From assembly GCA_938002965.1 (NCBI GenBank), contig CALKZY010000015.1, positions 62,001 to 126,000 of the forward strand: a stretch of DNA of 64,000 nt, given 5' to 3'. Positions within the stretch are counted from its first letter, which is position 1, and each line of letters opens with the position of its first letter. Below are positions 45,115 through 54,166 of the stretch, piece by piece. Made by a program: the position numbers and the translations under genes. Under the pieces are notes generated by a model. It did not search any database, was not told the origin of the DNA, and was given only the letters and a program-made list of their open reading frames with translations. Source of the stretch: an uncultured Acidimicrobiales bacterium (GTDB taxonomy: Bacteria; Actinomycetota; Acidimicrobiia; Acidimicrobiales; SZUA-35).

Positions 45115-45843
45115 TTACGCCTGAAGGTGTTGGTACAGGACCGAGGACGTCTTTAGTCGGCGTTCGAGATACTGCTCGACCATTCGTCCAGCCAAGCTTT
45201 CAACGTCGTGTTGGACTGCTACCGGTGTGTCGTCGAGGACCTCTCTAACCCGACCGTCGGCCAACGAGCGAAAGACATCGAGAACACTTTCGGTCAGCCG
45301 TTCTCCGGTTGCCGGGCATGTCCGGCAGATCACGCCCCCCTCAGTCAGATTGACGCTGGCTATCCCATCAGTCGACCCACAGCGAACACATCGGTCGAAT
45401 GAGGGTTGGACACCCTCCAACGCCAGCAGTCGCATCGTGAACGCCGGCACTATCATCGGGTTCGGGCGACGGCCGAGTTCACGGATCGCGCCGGTGAGCA
45501 GCTTGAACAAGGCCGGGTTCGACTCCCCTTCGACCGTTACCGAGTCGATGATCTCAAGCAGAACGGTGAGGCGGCCGTAGTGAGCCAAGTCGGTCCTCGC
45601 CTCAGGAGGCGCTTCGGTCCGGTGCACCTGGGTGACTGTGTCCAGGTTGCGACCTTCGTAAAGCTGAATTTGGATGACCGTCCCCGGCTCAAGGCGTGAA
45701 CCGAACTTGCTCTTCGTTCGCCTAACGCCTTTCGCCACGGCGCGAACCTTGCCGCGGCCACGTGCCAGCAGGACGACTATTCGGTCGGCCTCTCCGAGTT
45801 TGTGGGTGCGAAGAACCACTGCATCGTCTCGGTAGAGCGCCAC
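45115..45843 (-). CDS. recO: DNA repair protein RecO
   Basis: The N-terminal OB fold is MALYRDDAVVLRTHKLGEADRIV, with the RecO pattern RGKVRAVAKGVRRTKSKFG. A zinc-binding cluster Cys-x2-Cys ... Cys-x2-Cys is in FDRCVRCGSTDG and VICRTCPATG. The length of 242 is typical. RecO loads RecA with RecF and RecR. The uppS gene begins 21 bp before, on the same strand and reading into recO's neighbour, giving the common recO-uppS pairing. Confidence 0.92.
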   Translation of the reverse strand: MALYRDDAVVLRTHKLGEADRIVVLLARGRGKVRAVAKGVRRTKSKFGSRLEPGTVIQIQLYEGRNLDTVTQVHRTEAPPEARTDLAHYGRLTVLLEIIDSVTVEGESNPALFKLLTGAIRELGRRPNPMIVPAFTMRLLALEGVQPSFDRCVRCGSTDGIASVNLTEGGVICRTCPATGERLTESVLDVFRSLADGRVREVLDDTPVAVQHDVESLAGRMVEQYLERRLKTSSVLYQHLQA

Positions 45844-45864
45844 TATCGACCCGCCATCTGGGAC

Positions 45865-46623
45865 CTATGCCGTACGAGGAACGTCGACCTCACCGACCGA
45901 GCCGGGAATGGCCAACCCACCAAAACGTCGCTCCCGTGTTTGAAACTCGGAGACAGCGTTGAACAAGGTGTGGCGACTGAAGTCCGGCCAGTAGGTATCG
46001 GTGAAGATCATTTCGGCATAGGCCGACTGCCAGATTAAGAAGTTCGATGTTCGATACTCGCCGGACGTGCGAATCCACAGATCGACTTCAGGCATTTCCG
46101 GGTCGTACAGATGCTTTTCGATCATGGCCTCGTCAACCGCACCCGGATTCGATTCGGTTTCAAGAAGCTTCTTGACGGCATCAACCAACTCGGCGCGACC
46201 CCCGTAGTTGAACGCCACAGTCAGCGTGAGACGACGATTGTCCGCTGTGAGCGCCGAGCTTTGATCCATGTGACGGAGCAGGCGCTTAGGGACCTTCCAG
46301 TCCCGACGGCCGATAAACCGTATTCTGACGCCTTTCTCGTTGAGCTCATCTCGGCGGCGGACCAGCAGATCCTCGTTGAACCTCATCAAGAACCGAACTT
46401 CATCGGAGGGTCGTCGCCAGTTCTCGGTAGAGAAGGCATAGACGGTCAACCATCCAACACCAAGCTCAAGAGCGCCGTCGACCGCCTCCATCAAGGCGTT
46501 CTCGCCAGCGGCGTGTCCATCAGTGCGCTTGAGGCCGCGCTGTTGGGCCCACCGTCCGTTCCCATCCATCACGCAAGCTACGTGACGAGGGATCGGCAGA
46601 TCGTTCCGGACAGGTTCGCTCAT
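45865..46623 (-). CDS. uppS: undecaprenyl (polyprenyl) diphosphate synthase, cis type
   Basis: The signature is HVACVMDGNGRWAQQRG, with the catalytic Asp in MDGNGRWA. It continues with GHAAGENALMEAVDGALELG, LTVYAFSTENWRR (the S-T-E-N-W motif), and the C-terminal substrate motif DLWIRTSGEYRTSNFLIWQ, ending with FTDTYWPDF. It makes the C55 lipid carrier for peptidoglycan or the decaprenyl precursor in some actinobacteria. Confidence 0.95.
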   Translation of the reverse strand: MSEPVRNDLPIPRHVACVMDGNGRWAQQRGLKRTDGHAAGENALMEAVDGALELGVGWLTVYAFSTENWRRPSDEVRFLMRFNEDLLVRRRDELNEKGVRIRFIGRRDWKVPKRLLRHMDQSSALTADNRRLTLTVAFNYGGRAELVDAVKKLLETESNPGAVDEAMIEKHLYDPEMPEVDLWIRTSGEYRTSNFLIWQSAYAEMIFTDTYWPDFSRHTLFNAVSEFQTRERRFGGLAIPGSVGEVDVPRTA

Positions 46624-46729
46624 TAGTTCAAAGTTAGCCGCTCAAAGCGCTCGATTGGCGCCTGGCACCCAAGCTTCGGCTGCTCCACGTCGTAATCCCT
46701 CGTCGTGGGCACATCCCCGACGCGAGCTG

Positions 46730-48409
46730 CTACTCGCCGCCCCCGGCTTCAGTGGTGGATGTTGTGGCCTCGGTCGTAGTCGTCGTGGCCTCAGTCGTTG
46801 GCGTCGACACAGACGTGGAGGTCGACGGCTCAGTGGTGGATGTCACCACGCTCGTTGTTGTGGAGGCAGTCGTCCTTGTCGTGGAAGTGGTCGTTCGACC
46901 TCGACTGGGCGGCGTCTTCTTTGTTGTTGTCGTCGCCTCGGTCGTAGTGGTCGTGGTTGCCGGCGGCCTAGCGGTAGTTGGTCGCCGTGCCGTGGTGGTC
47001 GAAGTCGACGTGGACGTGGACTTGGACGACTCAGCCACGGTCGATGTAGAACGCGGGGCGGTAGTGGTCGGCTGCTTTGTCGTTGGACTGTTCTGCGAGG
47101 TCGTAGGTTCGCTGGCTGGCGTGGCCGTAGAAGTGGTGACGTCTGCAGTAGAGGCTCGCTGCACCCGGCGGGCCGGAGCAGCAGGCTCATCGTCGTCGCC
47201 CCCGCTTCCCGTAGTGATCTCTAGATCGGCGGCCTCGCCGGTCAGCGCCGACCGCAAATCACCAAGTGCGTCGGGCGGCTCGGTCTGTAGCTCTGCTTCG
47301 GGCAGCGTCGCTCCACTGCGCACCACCTGCGCCGCGGTGTTTTGACCACCCCGACCAAGTACCTCATCGAAGAAACCGACCGAATAAGACGCCGCGCTGA
47401 CGGCAACAACGGCCACAGCGGCCACAGACTTCCAAAAGCCGGGTCGGTCGGTCAGGTCGCCGACGACATCAAGAGCCGTCTGGGGGCGACGCCGTTCGCC
47501 CGGACTTCTAACACTCCTCGACGGCAGAGCGGGCACATCCCAGCTGCCTTGCACGACAGCTGAGTGCTGCAAGTTGGTCGGCGCATCAGGATGCCAGGCG
47601 GGAGAGTTTGATGGTTCATCCCAGAACGAGCCGGCAATGGCATCATTCTCTTGGGTGTCATCTTGCCCCTCATAGTCATCCGATGAGTAGAGGGTCGAGC
47701 CGGCGAGATCGCCTGGGTGTCGCTGGCTGGGAGGAGCGAACTCAAAACCGGGCTCAGGCTCGCGGTCCACCGCGCCGGCCCCTGTGTCGACGACTGTAGA
47801 GCGTTCAACGATAACCAAACCGACGTCTGCCGGATTGATATCGGTTTCCTCGGGTGCGTCGAGGCCCTCTCCGAGAATCGATTTGGTTTCTTCGACACGT
47901 TCCTCCGACGCATCAACAGCGTCAGGCAGGACAAAAGTCGACGTGTCAACCGGCAGCAAGTCGGCCTCGAGGTCGCCTTCGTGCGGGTCAGTCGGCCCAG
48001 CATCGACCGTCGCATCATGATCGTCGTCGCTCGACTCGAGCAAGTACCCCAACAGCGAAAACGTTCCCTCGTCAGGTTTCGGGGCATCAGCATCGTCGCC
48101 AGGGGCTACGTCAGTGGCCGTGCCAGTGGCGATTGGAGCCGTGGTCGTCCCCGTTTCACGTTCCACCTCGACGGATTCGGGCTCGGATCTGTCCGCTCCA
48201 GGAAGATCGTCAGCGCTCAAACGAGTTTCGTCGACGCGGTCAGGCTGCCCATCTTCGGACGAGCGGACAGGCGATTTTTCAAGCAGTTCGGCGAACGCGT
48301 CGTCGATATCGGCTGAGTCTTGGTAATCGCCGACCTCGCTCCCCCACTCGCTGAGCGGGGTATTGCCGCTCTGCTCTCGCGACCGAGCCGGCTTGGCTCT
48401 ATCGTTCAT
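46730..48409 (-). CDS. single-span membrane protein with acidic cytoplasmic and Thr-rich outer region, 559 aa
   Basis: Residues 1-325 are acidic and disordered-looking. One membrane helix lies at 327-346 (WKSVAAVAVVAVSAASYSVG). Beyond it, residues 365-555 become a Thr/Ser-rich low-complexity region (runs of T with S, A, P). The layout suggests a bitopic protein with a glycosylatable extracellular stalk. It lacks catalytic motifs and I do not recognise a family. It is divergent from the helicase gene at 48491. Confidence 0.65.
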   Translation of the reverse strand: MNDRAKPARSREQSGNTPLSEWGSEVGDYQDSADIDDAFAELLEKSPVRSSEDGQPDRVDETRLSADDLPGADRSEPESVEVERETGTTTAPIATGTATDVAPGDDADAPKPDEGTFSLLGYLLESSDDDHDATVDAGPTDPHEGDLEADLLPVDTSTFVLPDAVDASEERVEETKSILGEGLDAPEETDINPADVGLVIVERSTVVDTGAGAVDREPEPGFEFAPPSQRHPGDLAGSTLYSSDDYEGQDDTQENDAIAGSFWDEPSNSPAWHPDAPTNLQHSAVVQGSWDVPALPSRSVRSPGERRRPQTALDVVGDLTDRPGFWKSVAAVAVVAVSAASYSVGFFDEVLGRGGQNTAAQVVRSGATLPEAELQTEPPDALGDLRSALTGEAADLEITTGSGGDDDEPAAPARRVQRASTADVTTSTATPASEPTTSQNSPTTKQPTTTAPRSTSTVAESSKSTSTSTSTTTARRPTTARPPATTTTTTEATTTTKKTPPSRGRTTTSTTRTTASTTTSVVTSTTEPSTSTSVSTPTTEATTTTTEATTSTTEAGGGE

Positions 48410-48490
48410 CGCTTCCCTTTGTTATCGCTAAGCGTTCCCGCGCATGACCTCGCCTAGACACAGGAATATAGTGTAAAGCTTCCCGGGCAG

Positions 48491-50572
48491 ATGAGAGCCA
48501 TGAGCAATACGCACCAGCAAGATCCAGCTACAGAGGTCGAACGGCTCCTAACCACAGTCACAGCGCACCTGCCGGGCGGTGGCGAGCTACGGCCCGGCCA
48601 GCTCCAGATGGCGGAAGCCGTCTGGCATACCGTTGGTGCCGACAATGCCACAGGCATAAGCGATAACGCCACAAGCGAGGTCGAAGACACCAACACCAAC
48701 ACCGACACCGACACCGTCGCCGACGAGTCAGAGTCAGACCTCGGCTCCGAAAGCCGCCAACTAGAAGTCAACCCACGGGCAGCGTCGGTCCTGTTAGTAG
48801 AGGCCGGTACAGGCACCGGAAAGTCCCTCGCCTACCTGGTTCCTCCGCTGAAAGCTGGCCTGAAGACGGTGGTTGCAACCGCCACCATTGCTCTTCAGGG
48901 TCAGCTGGTAGACAAAGACGTCCCGCTGGTCAACAAGGGACTGGGGCGTCAGCTGACAGCTGCCGTGCTCAAGGGAAGGGGTAATTACCTTTGCCGCCAG
49001 CAGCTAAACGAGTTGACCGAAACCAAGCGATCCGATCAGTTGAGCCTGCTCGGGGGTCGAAACCCCGATCGCTTGTTGCCGATTCTCGCCTGGGCTTCGG
49101 AAACCGAGACCGGAGACCGGGAAGAACTGGATGAGGCTCCCGCACACGACGTATGGCGGGCTGTAAGCGTCTCAGGCGACGAGTGCCCAGGAGCAACGCG
49201 ATGCCCTTCGGGCGGTGAGTGCTACTCCGAAGCGGCGCGACAGCGGGCCATGGCCGCCGACGTGATCGTGACAAACCATCACTACTACGGCCTCCATCTG
49301 TCATCGGGAGGCGCCCTGCTGCCAGACCACGACGTCGTCATCTTCGACGAGGCCCATCAGCTCCCGGACACGCTGTCGGCCACTTGTGGCGTCGAGATAA
49401 GTGGTGGCAGGATGCGAGCAGCTGCAAGGCGTGTTCGGTCGCTCCTGACCGACGAAGAGTCCAGCGAAGCCCTCGACCGATCTGCGGGAGAGATGGACAA
49501 CCTGCTTCGCTCAGAGGTCGGCAATCGAATTGTGGTCGACGCCGACCTACGACACGCCACCGACAGCGCTCGGCAGCGATGCATGTCGGTGATGAGCACG
49601 CTCCGTGAACTAGACGCCTCGGAAGGCTCCAACGTGGCCGCTCGAATTGAGCGACTACAACTGGCTTTGACCCGACTAGTCACCGACATCGACGAATTGC
49701 TGAGCACCACTGGTGGTAGAAACTCGTCAGGGGAACCGGGCGACAGCGTTCTGTGGGTTGATGGCAAGCCCGACGCTCCCGTCATGCGAAAAACCCCTTT
49801 GACCTACGACGGAGTACTGGCTGACACCTTGTGGCCTGAACACTCTGTCATTCTGACCAGCGCCACGCTGCCCGATGCCTTTGGAACTCAACTCGGCCTA
49901 TCAAGCGGAGCCGGGACGCCAGTACGAGTCGAATCGCCGTTCGACTACGAGGCAAACGCAATGCTGTACTGCCCAACCGACCTGCCGAGTCCCCGCAGTC
50001 CTGAGTACCGCAAAGCATCCCAGGAGGAGATGATTGGGCTCATAACGGCCGCTGGAGGGAGAACGCTTGGGCTATTCACAAGCTTCTCAGCCATGGACGC
50101 CGCCGCCGAACGCCTCAGGGACACGCTCGATTTTCCCATCCTGGTTCAAGGCGAGGCATCAAAGGCCGCGTTGGTTGAAACGTTCAAGGCGGATCCATCT
50201 TCAGTCCTGTTGGCCACGATGTCGTTCTGGCAGGGGATCGACCTGCCTGGGGACACACTGACCTTGGTCACCATCGACCGAATCCCCTTCCCGAGGCCTG
50301 ACGATCCAGTGACCCAGGCTCGACGGGACCTAGCCGGCGCCGCCGCCTTCCGCGTGGTTGACCTTCCTCGGGCTCAGACCCTGCTAGCCCAAGCAGCCGG
50401 CAGGTTGGTTCGGACAACGTCTGATCGCGGTGTTGTAGCTGTACTTGATCCGCGATTGGCCACCAACAAGTCCTACCGGTGGGATCTAATCGGAGCCATG
50501 CCTCCGTTCGCTCGAACAAAGGACCGTTCTCAAGTCACCGAGTTCCTCCGCCGTCTGCAGTCCGACGACTAG
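48491..50572 (+). CDS. DinG-like ATP-dependent DNA helicase (XPD superfamily)
   Basis: Walker A is EAGTGTGKSLAYLVP. Four Cys of a probable iron-sulphur cluster sit between motifs I and II: GNYLCRQQL, GDECPGATRC and GGECYSEA. The DEAH box is IFDEAHQLPD. The C-terminal helicase half contains FTSFSAMDAAAERLRD, MSFWQGIDLPGD and QAAGRLVRTTSDRG (motif VI). An unusual acidic Thr/Asn/Asp-rich insert lies between residues 55 and 90, before Walker A. DinG unwinds DNA 5'-3' and resolves R-loops and D-loops. Confidence 0.9.
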   Translation: MRAMSNTHQQDPATEVERLLTTVTAHLPGGGELRPGQLQMAEAVWHTVGADNATGISDNATSEVEDTNTNTDTDTVADESESDLGSESRQLEVNPRAASVLLVEAGTGTGKSLAYLVPPLKAGLKTVVATATIALQGQLVDKDVPLVNKGLGRQLTAAVLKGRGNYLCRQQLNELTETKRSDQLSLLGGRNPDRLLPILAWASETETGDREELDEAPAHDVWRAVSVSGDECPGATRCPSGGECYSEAARQRAMAADVIVTNHHYYGLHLSSGGALLPDHDVVIFDEAHQLPDTLSATCGVEISGGRMRAAARRVRSLLTDEESSEALDRSAGEMDNLLRSEVGNRIVVDADLRHATDSARQRCMSVMSTLRELDASEGSNVAARIERLQLALTRLVTDIDELLSTTGGRNSSGEPGDSVLWVDGKPDAPVMRKTPLTYDGVLADTLWPEHSVILTSATLPDAFGTQLGLSSGAGTPVRVESPFDYEANAMLYCPTDLPSPRSPEYRKASQEEMIGLITAAGGRTLGLFTSFSAMDAAAERLRDTLDFPILVQGEASKAALVETFKADPSSVLLATMSFWQGIDLPGDTLTLVTIDRIPFPRPDDPVTQARRDLAGAAAFRVVDLPRAQTLLAQAAGRLVRTTSDRGVVAVLDPRLATNKSYRWDLIGAMPPFARTKDRSQVTEFLRRLQSDD

Positions 50573-50680
50573 TCAGCGCCACCGTGCCGATTGGCCGATT
50601 GGCCGATGAAAGTCTCTCGCTTGTTCGGCCCGTAATAGCCAAGAAACACCGGTGTAACAAAGCACTTCTACTCTTTGAGC

Positions 50681-51244
50681 ATGTCAGTTGAAACGCTGAA
50701 CTGGCCCGCCGAGGATGAACGCAGACGAGCGCTGGCACAACGAGGTGTCCCTCGGCTTCTGCTGGTCGATCCAGATAGTTCACCACCGACGATCACCGAC
50801 CATCTGGAAGACTGGATTAGACGTCCCTGCACCACCGCCGATCTTGAAGCCCGGACCGCTTGCCTGCAAGCTCGGTCGACGGCAACAACTATCGACGATG
50901 AGTCACCGGCTATTGATGAAGACGGAGTTCTACGGACCGACCAAGGGTGGCTGGCTCTGTCCGAAGTTGAGGTCAAGTTAATGGCCGAGTTGGTCGGGCG
51001 CTATGGCACCGTCGTCGACAGAGACTCTCTTCAAAACGCCGCCTGGCCCAATCAGCAGGTCAGTCGAAACTTGCTCGACGTTTACCTACACAAGCTGCGG
51101 CCTCGTGTCACGGCGGTCGGCCTGGAAATCAACACTGTCCGGAAACGGGGCTACCTCTTGGACAGAGTCGACCCTGCGGGCTACGACGTCTACGCCCCAA
51201 ACCCGCCGACCGAGGCCCAAAGCGACCGGCTCACCGGTCAATGA
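50681..51244 (+). CDS. OmpR-type winged-helix transcriptional regulator, GlnR-like by context
   Basis: ATG 50681 is preferred to the TTG at 50675. The C-terminal domain (about residues 90-165) is a Trans_reg_C winged helix: GWLALSEVEVKLMAELVGRY, SLQNAAWPNQ, LLDVYLHKLRPRV and VRKRGYLLD. The N-terminal part is short and has no phosphoacceptor Asp with the usual surroundings, like the atypical receiver of GlnR. It stands 133 bp upstream of amt and the PII gene. Because GlnR is the actinobacterial OmpR-type nitrogen regulator, control of these genes is a reasonable inference. Confidence 0.75.
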   Translation: MSVETLNWPAEDERRRALAQRGVPRLLLVDPDSSPPTITDHLEDWIRRPCTTADLEARTACLQARSTATTIDDESPAIDEDGVLRTDQGWLALSEVEVKLMAELVGRYGTVVDRDSLQNAAWPNQQVSRNLLDVYLHKLRPRVTAVGLEINTVRKRGYLLDRVDPAGYDVYAPNPPTEAQSDRLTGQ

Positions 51245-51260
51245 AACCAGCCAATTCAGC

Positions 51261-51301
51261 CGTTAAGAAATCACTAACAAACTGCTGACATCTGCTTAAC
51301 G
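51261..51301. promoter_or_regulatory. inverted repeat in the amt promoter region
   Basis: CGTTAAG (51261-51267) and CTTAACG (51295-51301) are perfect inverted copies separated by 27 bp. Additional CTAAC and CTGACA half-site-like words lie between them, in an AT-rich stretch upstream of amt. This is a plausible operator for the adjacent OmpR-type regulator. Confidence 0.4.
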
Positions 51302-51377
51302 CTTCATACACACCCGGGAAATCTACTCTCAGTACGTTCATGGCCAAGTTCCCTACTTAGCGGAGGAAAGACACAAA

Positions 51378-52757
51378 ATGCTAGGCGAGATAGCGCTCGG
51401 CGCGCTGGCTGCTCAAGCAGCCGACATAGCGTCGCAGTACGACCGAACTGAACCAAGTGGTTTCATGAACATGGTCGTGCTCGACAACATTTTCATCTTC
51501 GTCGCTGCAGTACTGGTCCTCTTGATGCAGGTCGGCTTCGCTTTACTGGAAGCCGGACTCACCAGAGCCAAGAACGCAGCGAACATCATGATGAAGAACC
51601 TGATGGATGCCAGCCTCGGTATCGCCCTGTTCGCCGCCATTGGTTGGGGCATCGCCTATCCGGGCGACTTCAACGGTTGGATCGGTACCGCAGGACTCGG
51701 AATCGCCGGTCTCACCGACGGTTTCCTGGTCGACATCTCCCCCGAAGCGGTGGCAGATGACGGCTTTTACCCACTGGCGGTCCCGGTTGACTTCTTGTTC
51801 CAGGCGGCATTCGCGGCTGCGGCCGCAACCATCGTTTCCGGTGCTGTTGCCGGCCGGACCAAGTTCGTTGGCTACCTTGCCTACTCAGCGGTTATAACGG
51901 CCATCTTGTACCCGATCATCGTCAGCTGGAAGTGGGGCGGTGGTTGGCTTGACAGCTTGGGCTTCGTTGACTTCGCCGGTTCTGGCCTCGTCCACATGAC
52001 CGGCGGCTTTGCCGCCCTGGCCGGAGCTATCGTGCTCGGGCCACGCGTCGGCAAGTACGGCGACGACGGCAAGCCTCGAGCCATGCCCGGCCATAGCATC
52101 CCCCTTGCCATCACAGGTGTCCTCATCCTGTTCATCGGCTGGTTCGGTTTCAACCCCGGGTCCCAGCTGCAAGCCGACATGGCAGTACCCCTGATCGCTG
52201 TGTACACCGCTCTGGCCGCTGCCACCGGTGGAATCGCAGGCATGGTCACGTCATGGATCCTCGGCGGCAAGCCGGATGTGTCGATGGCCGGCAACGGCTT
52301 GCTGGCCGGACTCGTCGCTATCTGCTCGGGAATCGGTGAAATGGACTGGATTGGCACCTGCGTGACCGGCCTGGTAGCTGGCTCACTGGTAGTCTTCACG
52401 GTCCTCACGGTGGAGCGACAAAAGATCGACGACCCTGTCGGTGCCTTCTCAGTACACGGCATGTGCGGTTTCTGGGGCCTCCTCGCCACCGGGCTGTTCG
52501 CCACAACAAGCCCCATCAATGGTGCGGAATCGGCAGCTGGTCTCTTCTACGGAGGCGGCGCAGGCCTTCTTATCGATCAGCTCATCGGCGGACTCGCAAT
52601 CGCCGCAACAGTGTTCATCTCCGCCTTCGCCCTCTTCTCCGTTCTCAAGGCGGCCAGCATGCTGCGGGTCACCGAAGAGGAAGAGAAGATGGGACTCGAC
52701 GTAGCCGAGCATGGCAGCACAGGCTACGGGCCCGACTTGATGACCGCTGTGGTCTAG
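51378..52757 (+). CDS. amt: ammonium transporter Amt
   Basis: A strong cggagga ribosome site precedes ATG 51378. The 459-residue protein has eleven or so membrane helices. Amt signatures are VGFALLEAGLTRAKNAANIM, DFAGSGLVHMTGG with a pore-lining His (VHMTGG), PGHSIPLAITGVLILFIGWFGFNPGS and the second pore His in FSVHGMCGFWGLL. It carries ammonium across the inner membrane and is paired with PII downstream, which blocks it when nitrogen is plentiful. Confidence 0.95.
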   Translation: MLGEIALGALAAQAADIASQYDRTEPSGFMNMVVLDNIFIFVAAVLVLLMQVGFALLEAGLTRAKNAANIMMKNLMDASLGIALFAAIGWGIAYPGDFNGWIGTAGLGIAGLTDGFLVDISPEAVADDGFYPLAVPVDFLFQAAFAAAAATIVSGAVAGRTKFVGYLAYSAVITAILYPIIVSWKWGGGWLDSLGFVDFAGSGLVHMTGGFAALAGAIVLGPRVGKYGDDGKPRAMPGHSIPLAITGVLILFIGWFGFNPGSQLQADMAVPLIAVYTALAAATGGIAGMVTSWILGGKPDVSMAGNGLLAGLVAICSGIGEMDWIGTCVTGLVAGSLVVFTVLTVERQKIDDPVGAFSVHGMCGFWGLLATGLFATTSPINGAESAAGLFYGGGAGLLIDQLIGGLAIAATVFISAFALFSVLKAASMLRVTEEEEKMGLDVAEHGSTGYGPDLMTAVV

Positions 52758-52771
52758 TCGAACCTCGCTGA

Positions 52772-53161
<390 letters not shown>

Positions 53162-53182
53162 TAACGGACATCTTCCCCTTCA

Positions 53183-53200
53183 GTCAACTAACGAGTTGAC
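53183..53200. terminator. hairpin between convergent PII and era genes
   Basis: GTCAACT-aacg-AGTTGAC is a perfect 7-bp stem with a four-base loop, 22 bp after the PII stop. No T-run follows, so termination is likely only if the structure alone suffices. Confidence 0.4.
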
Positions 53201-53284
53201 CTCAGCCTGACGGACGGACAACGAGGTCCCGACACCTGGCAGCACGATTGGGGGAGCGAATCGGTAAAGGACCTTCCGGATTGG

Positions 53285-54166
53285 TCAGTAACCGAGACGC
53301 TCGATCAGACTTCGATCGTGCTGCCAGTTCTTTTCCACCTGGACCAGCAGTTCCAAGTAGACACCGGACGGAAGCTGTTTGCGCACATTGCTTCCGACAG
53401 TTTTTAGCATCGAACCACTCTTGCCAATCACAATGCCCTTTTGAGACTCGCGCTCGACAAGAATCTCCACTTTGATTCGTGGCCACTCCCACTCCACCAC
53501 TCTGGTGGCAATCGAGTGAGGGACCTCTTCCTTGGTGGCGTGAAGCAATTGCTCTCGAACCAACTCGGCAACGACGAAGGCCTCTGGCACATCGGTCACC
53601 ACATCACTGGGATACCAGAGCGGACCGAGTGGCAGTCGTGACGCCAGATTAGCTACGAGCTCTTTGACGCCTCTCCCGGTCCAGGCCGACACCGGAAAGT
53701 ACGCCGAGAAGTCAAGCGGAGCGGTGGCCGCAAGTTGTGCTAGCACCTTCTCCTTGGGAAGGCCGTCAATCTTGTTGACGATCACGATCGATCTGGCCGG
53801 ATCGAGCGACTCGGCCAGAAAGGCGTCTCCGCGACCGAAGCCTGAACGTCCATCAATGACCAGGCAGGCGACGTCACAGTCACCGTAGGCGTCTCGCGCC
53901 GTCTCATTGAGTTTCACCCCCAACTCGGTCCGAGCCTTGGATATCCCCGGAGTATCGACAAAGACGAGTTGATGCTCGGTGGTCGTCAGCACCCCACGAA
54001 TCTGATGCCGGGTCGTCTGAGCCTTGTTCGAGACAATGGTTACCTTCTCGTCAAGAATCTGATTAAGCAACGTCGACTTCCCGACGTTCGGGCGACCGAG
54101 GATGGCCACAAAGCCAGATCGGAACGTTTGGTCTGGTTCAGCCGGCATCGGCTCGGCGCCGCTCAC
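53285..54166 (-). CDS. era: GTPase Era
   Basis: G motifs are GRPNVGKST (G1), a switch I with TTRHQIRGV, DTPG (G3), NKID (G4) and the SAW loop (G5). The C-terminal KH domain contains VERESQKGIVIGKSGSMLKTVG. Start GTG 54166 overlaps the stop of the CNNM gene (GTGA). Era binds the 3' end of 16S rRNA and helps 30S assembly. Together with ybeY this is a ribosome-maturation cluster. Confidence 0.95.
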   Translation of the reverse strand: MSGAEPMPAEPDQTFRSGFVAILGRPNVGKSTLLNQILDEKVTIVSNKAQTTRHQIRGVLTTTEHQLVFVDTPGISKARTELGVKLNETARDAYGDCDVACLVIDGRSGFGRGDAFLAESLDPARSIVIVNKIDGLPKEKVLAQLAATAPLDFSAYFPVSAWTGRGVKELVANLASRLPLGPLWYPSDVVTDVPEAFVVAELVREQLLHATKEEVPHSIATRVVEWEWPRIKVEILVERESQKGIVIGKSGSMLKTVGSNVRKQLPSGVYLELLVQVEKNWQHDRSLIERLGY

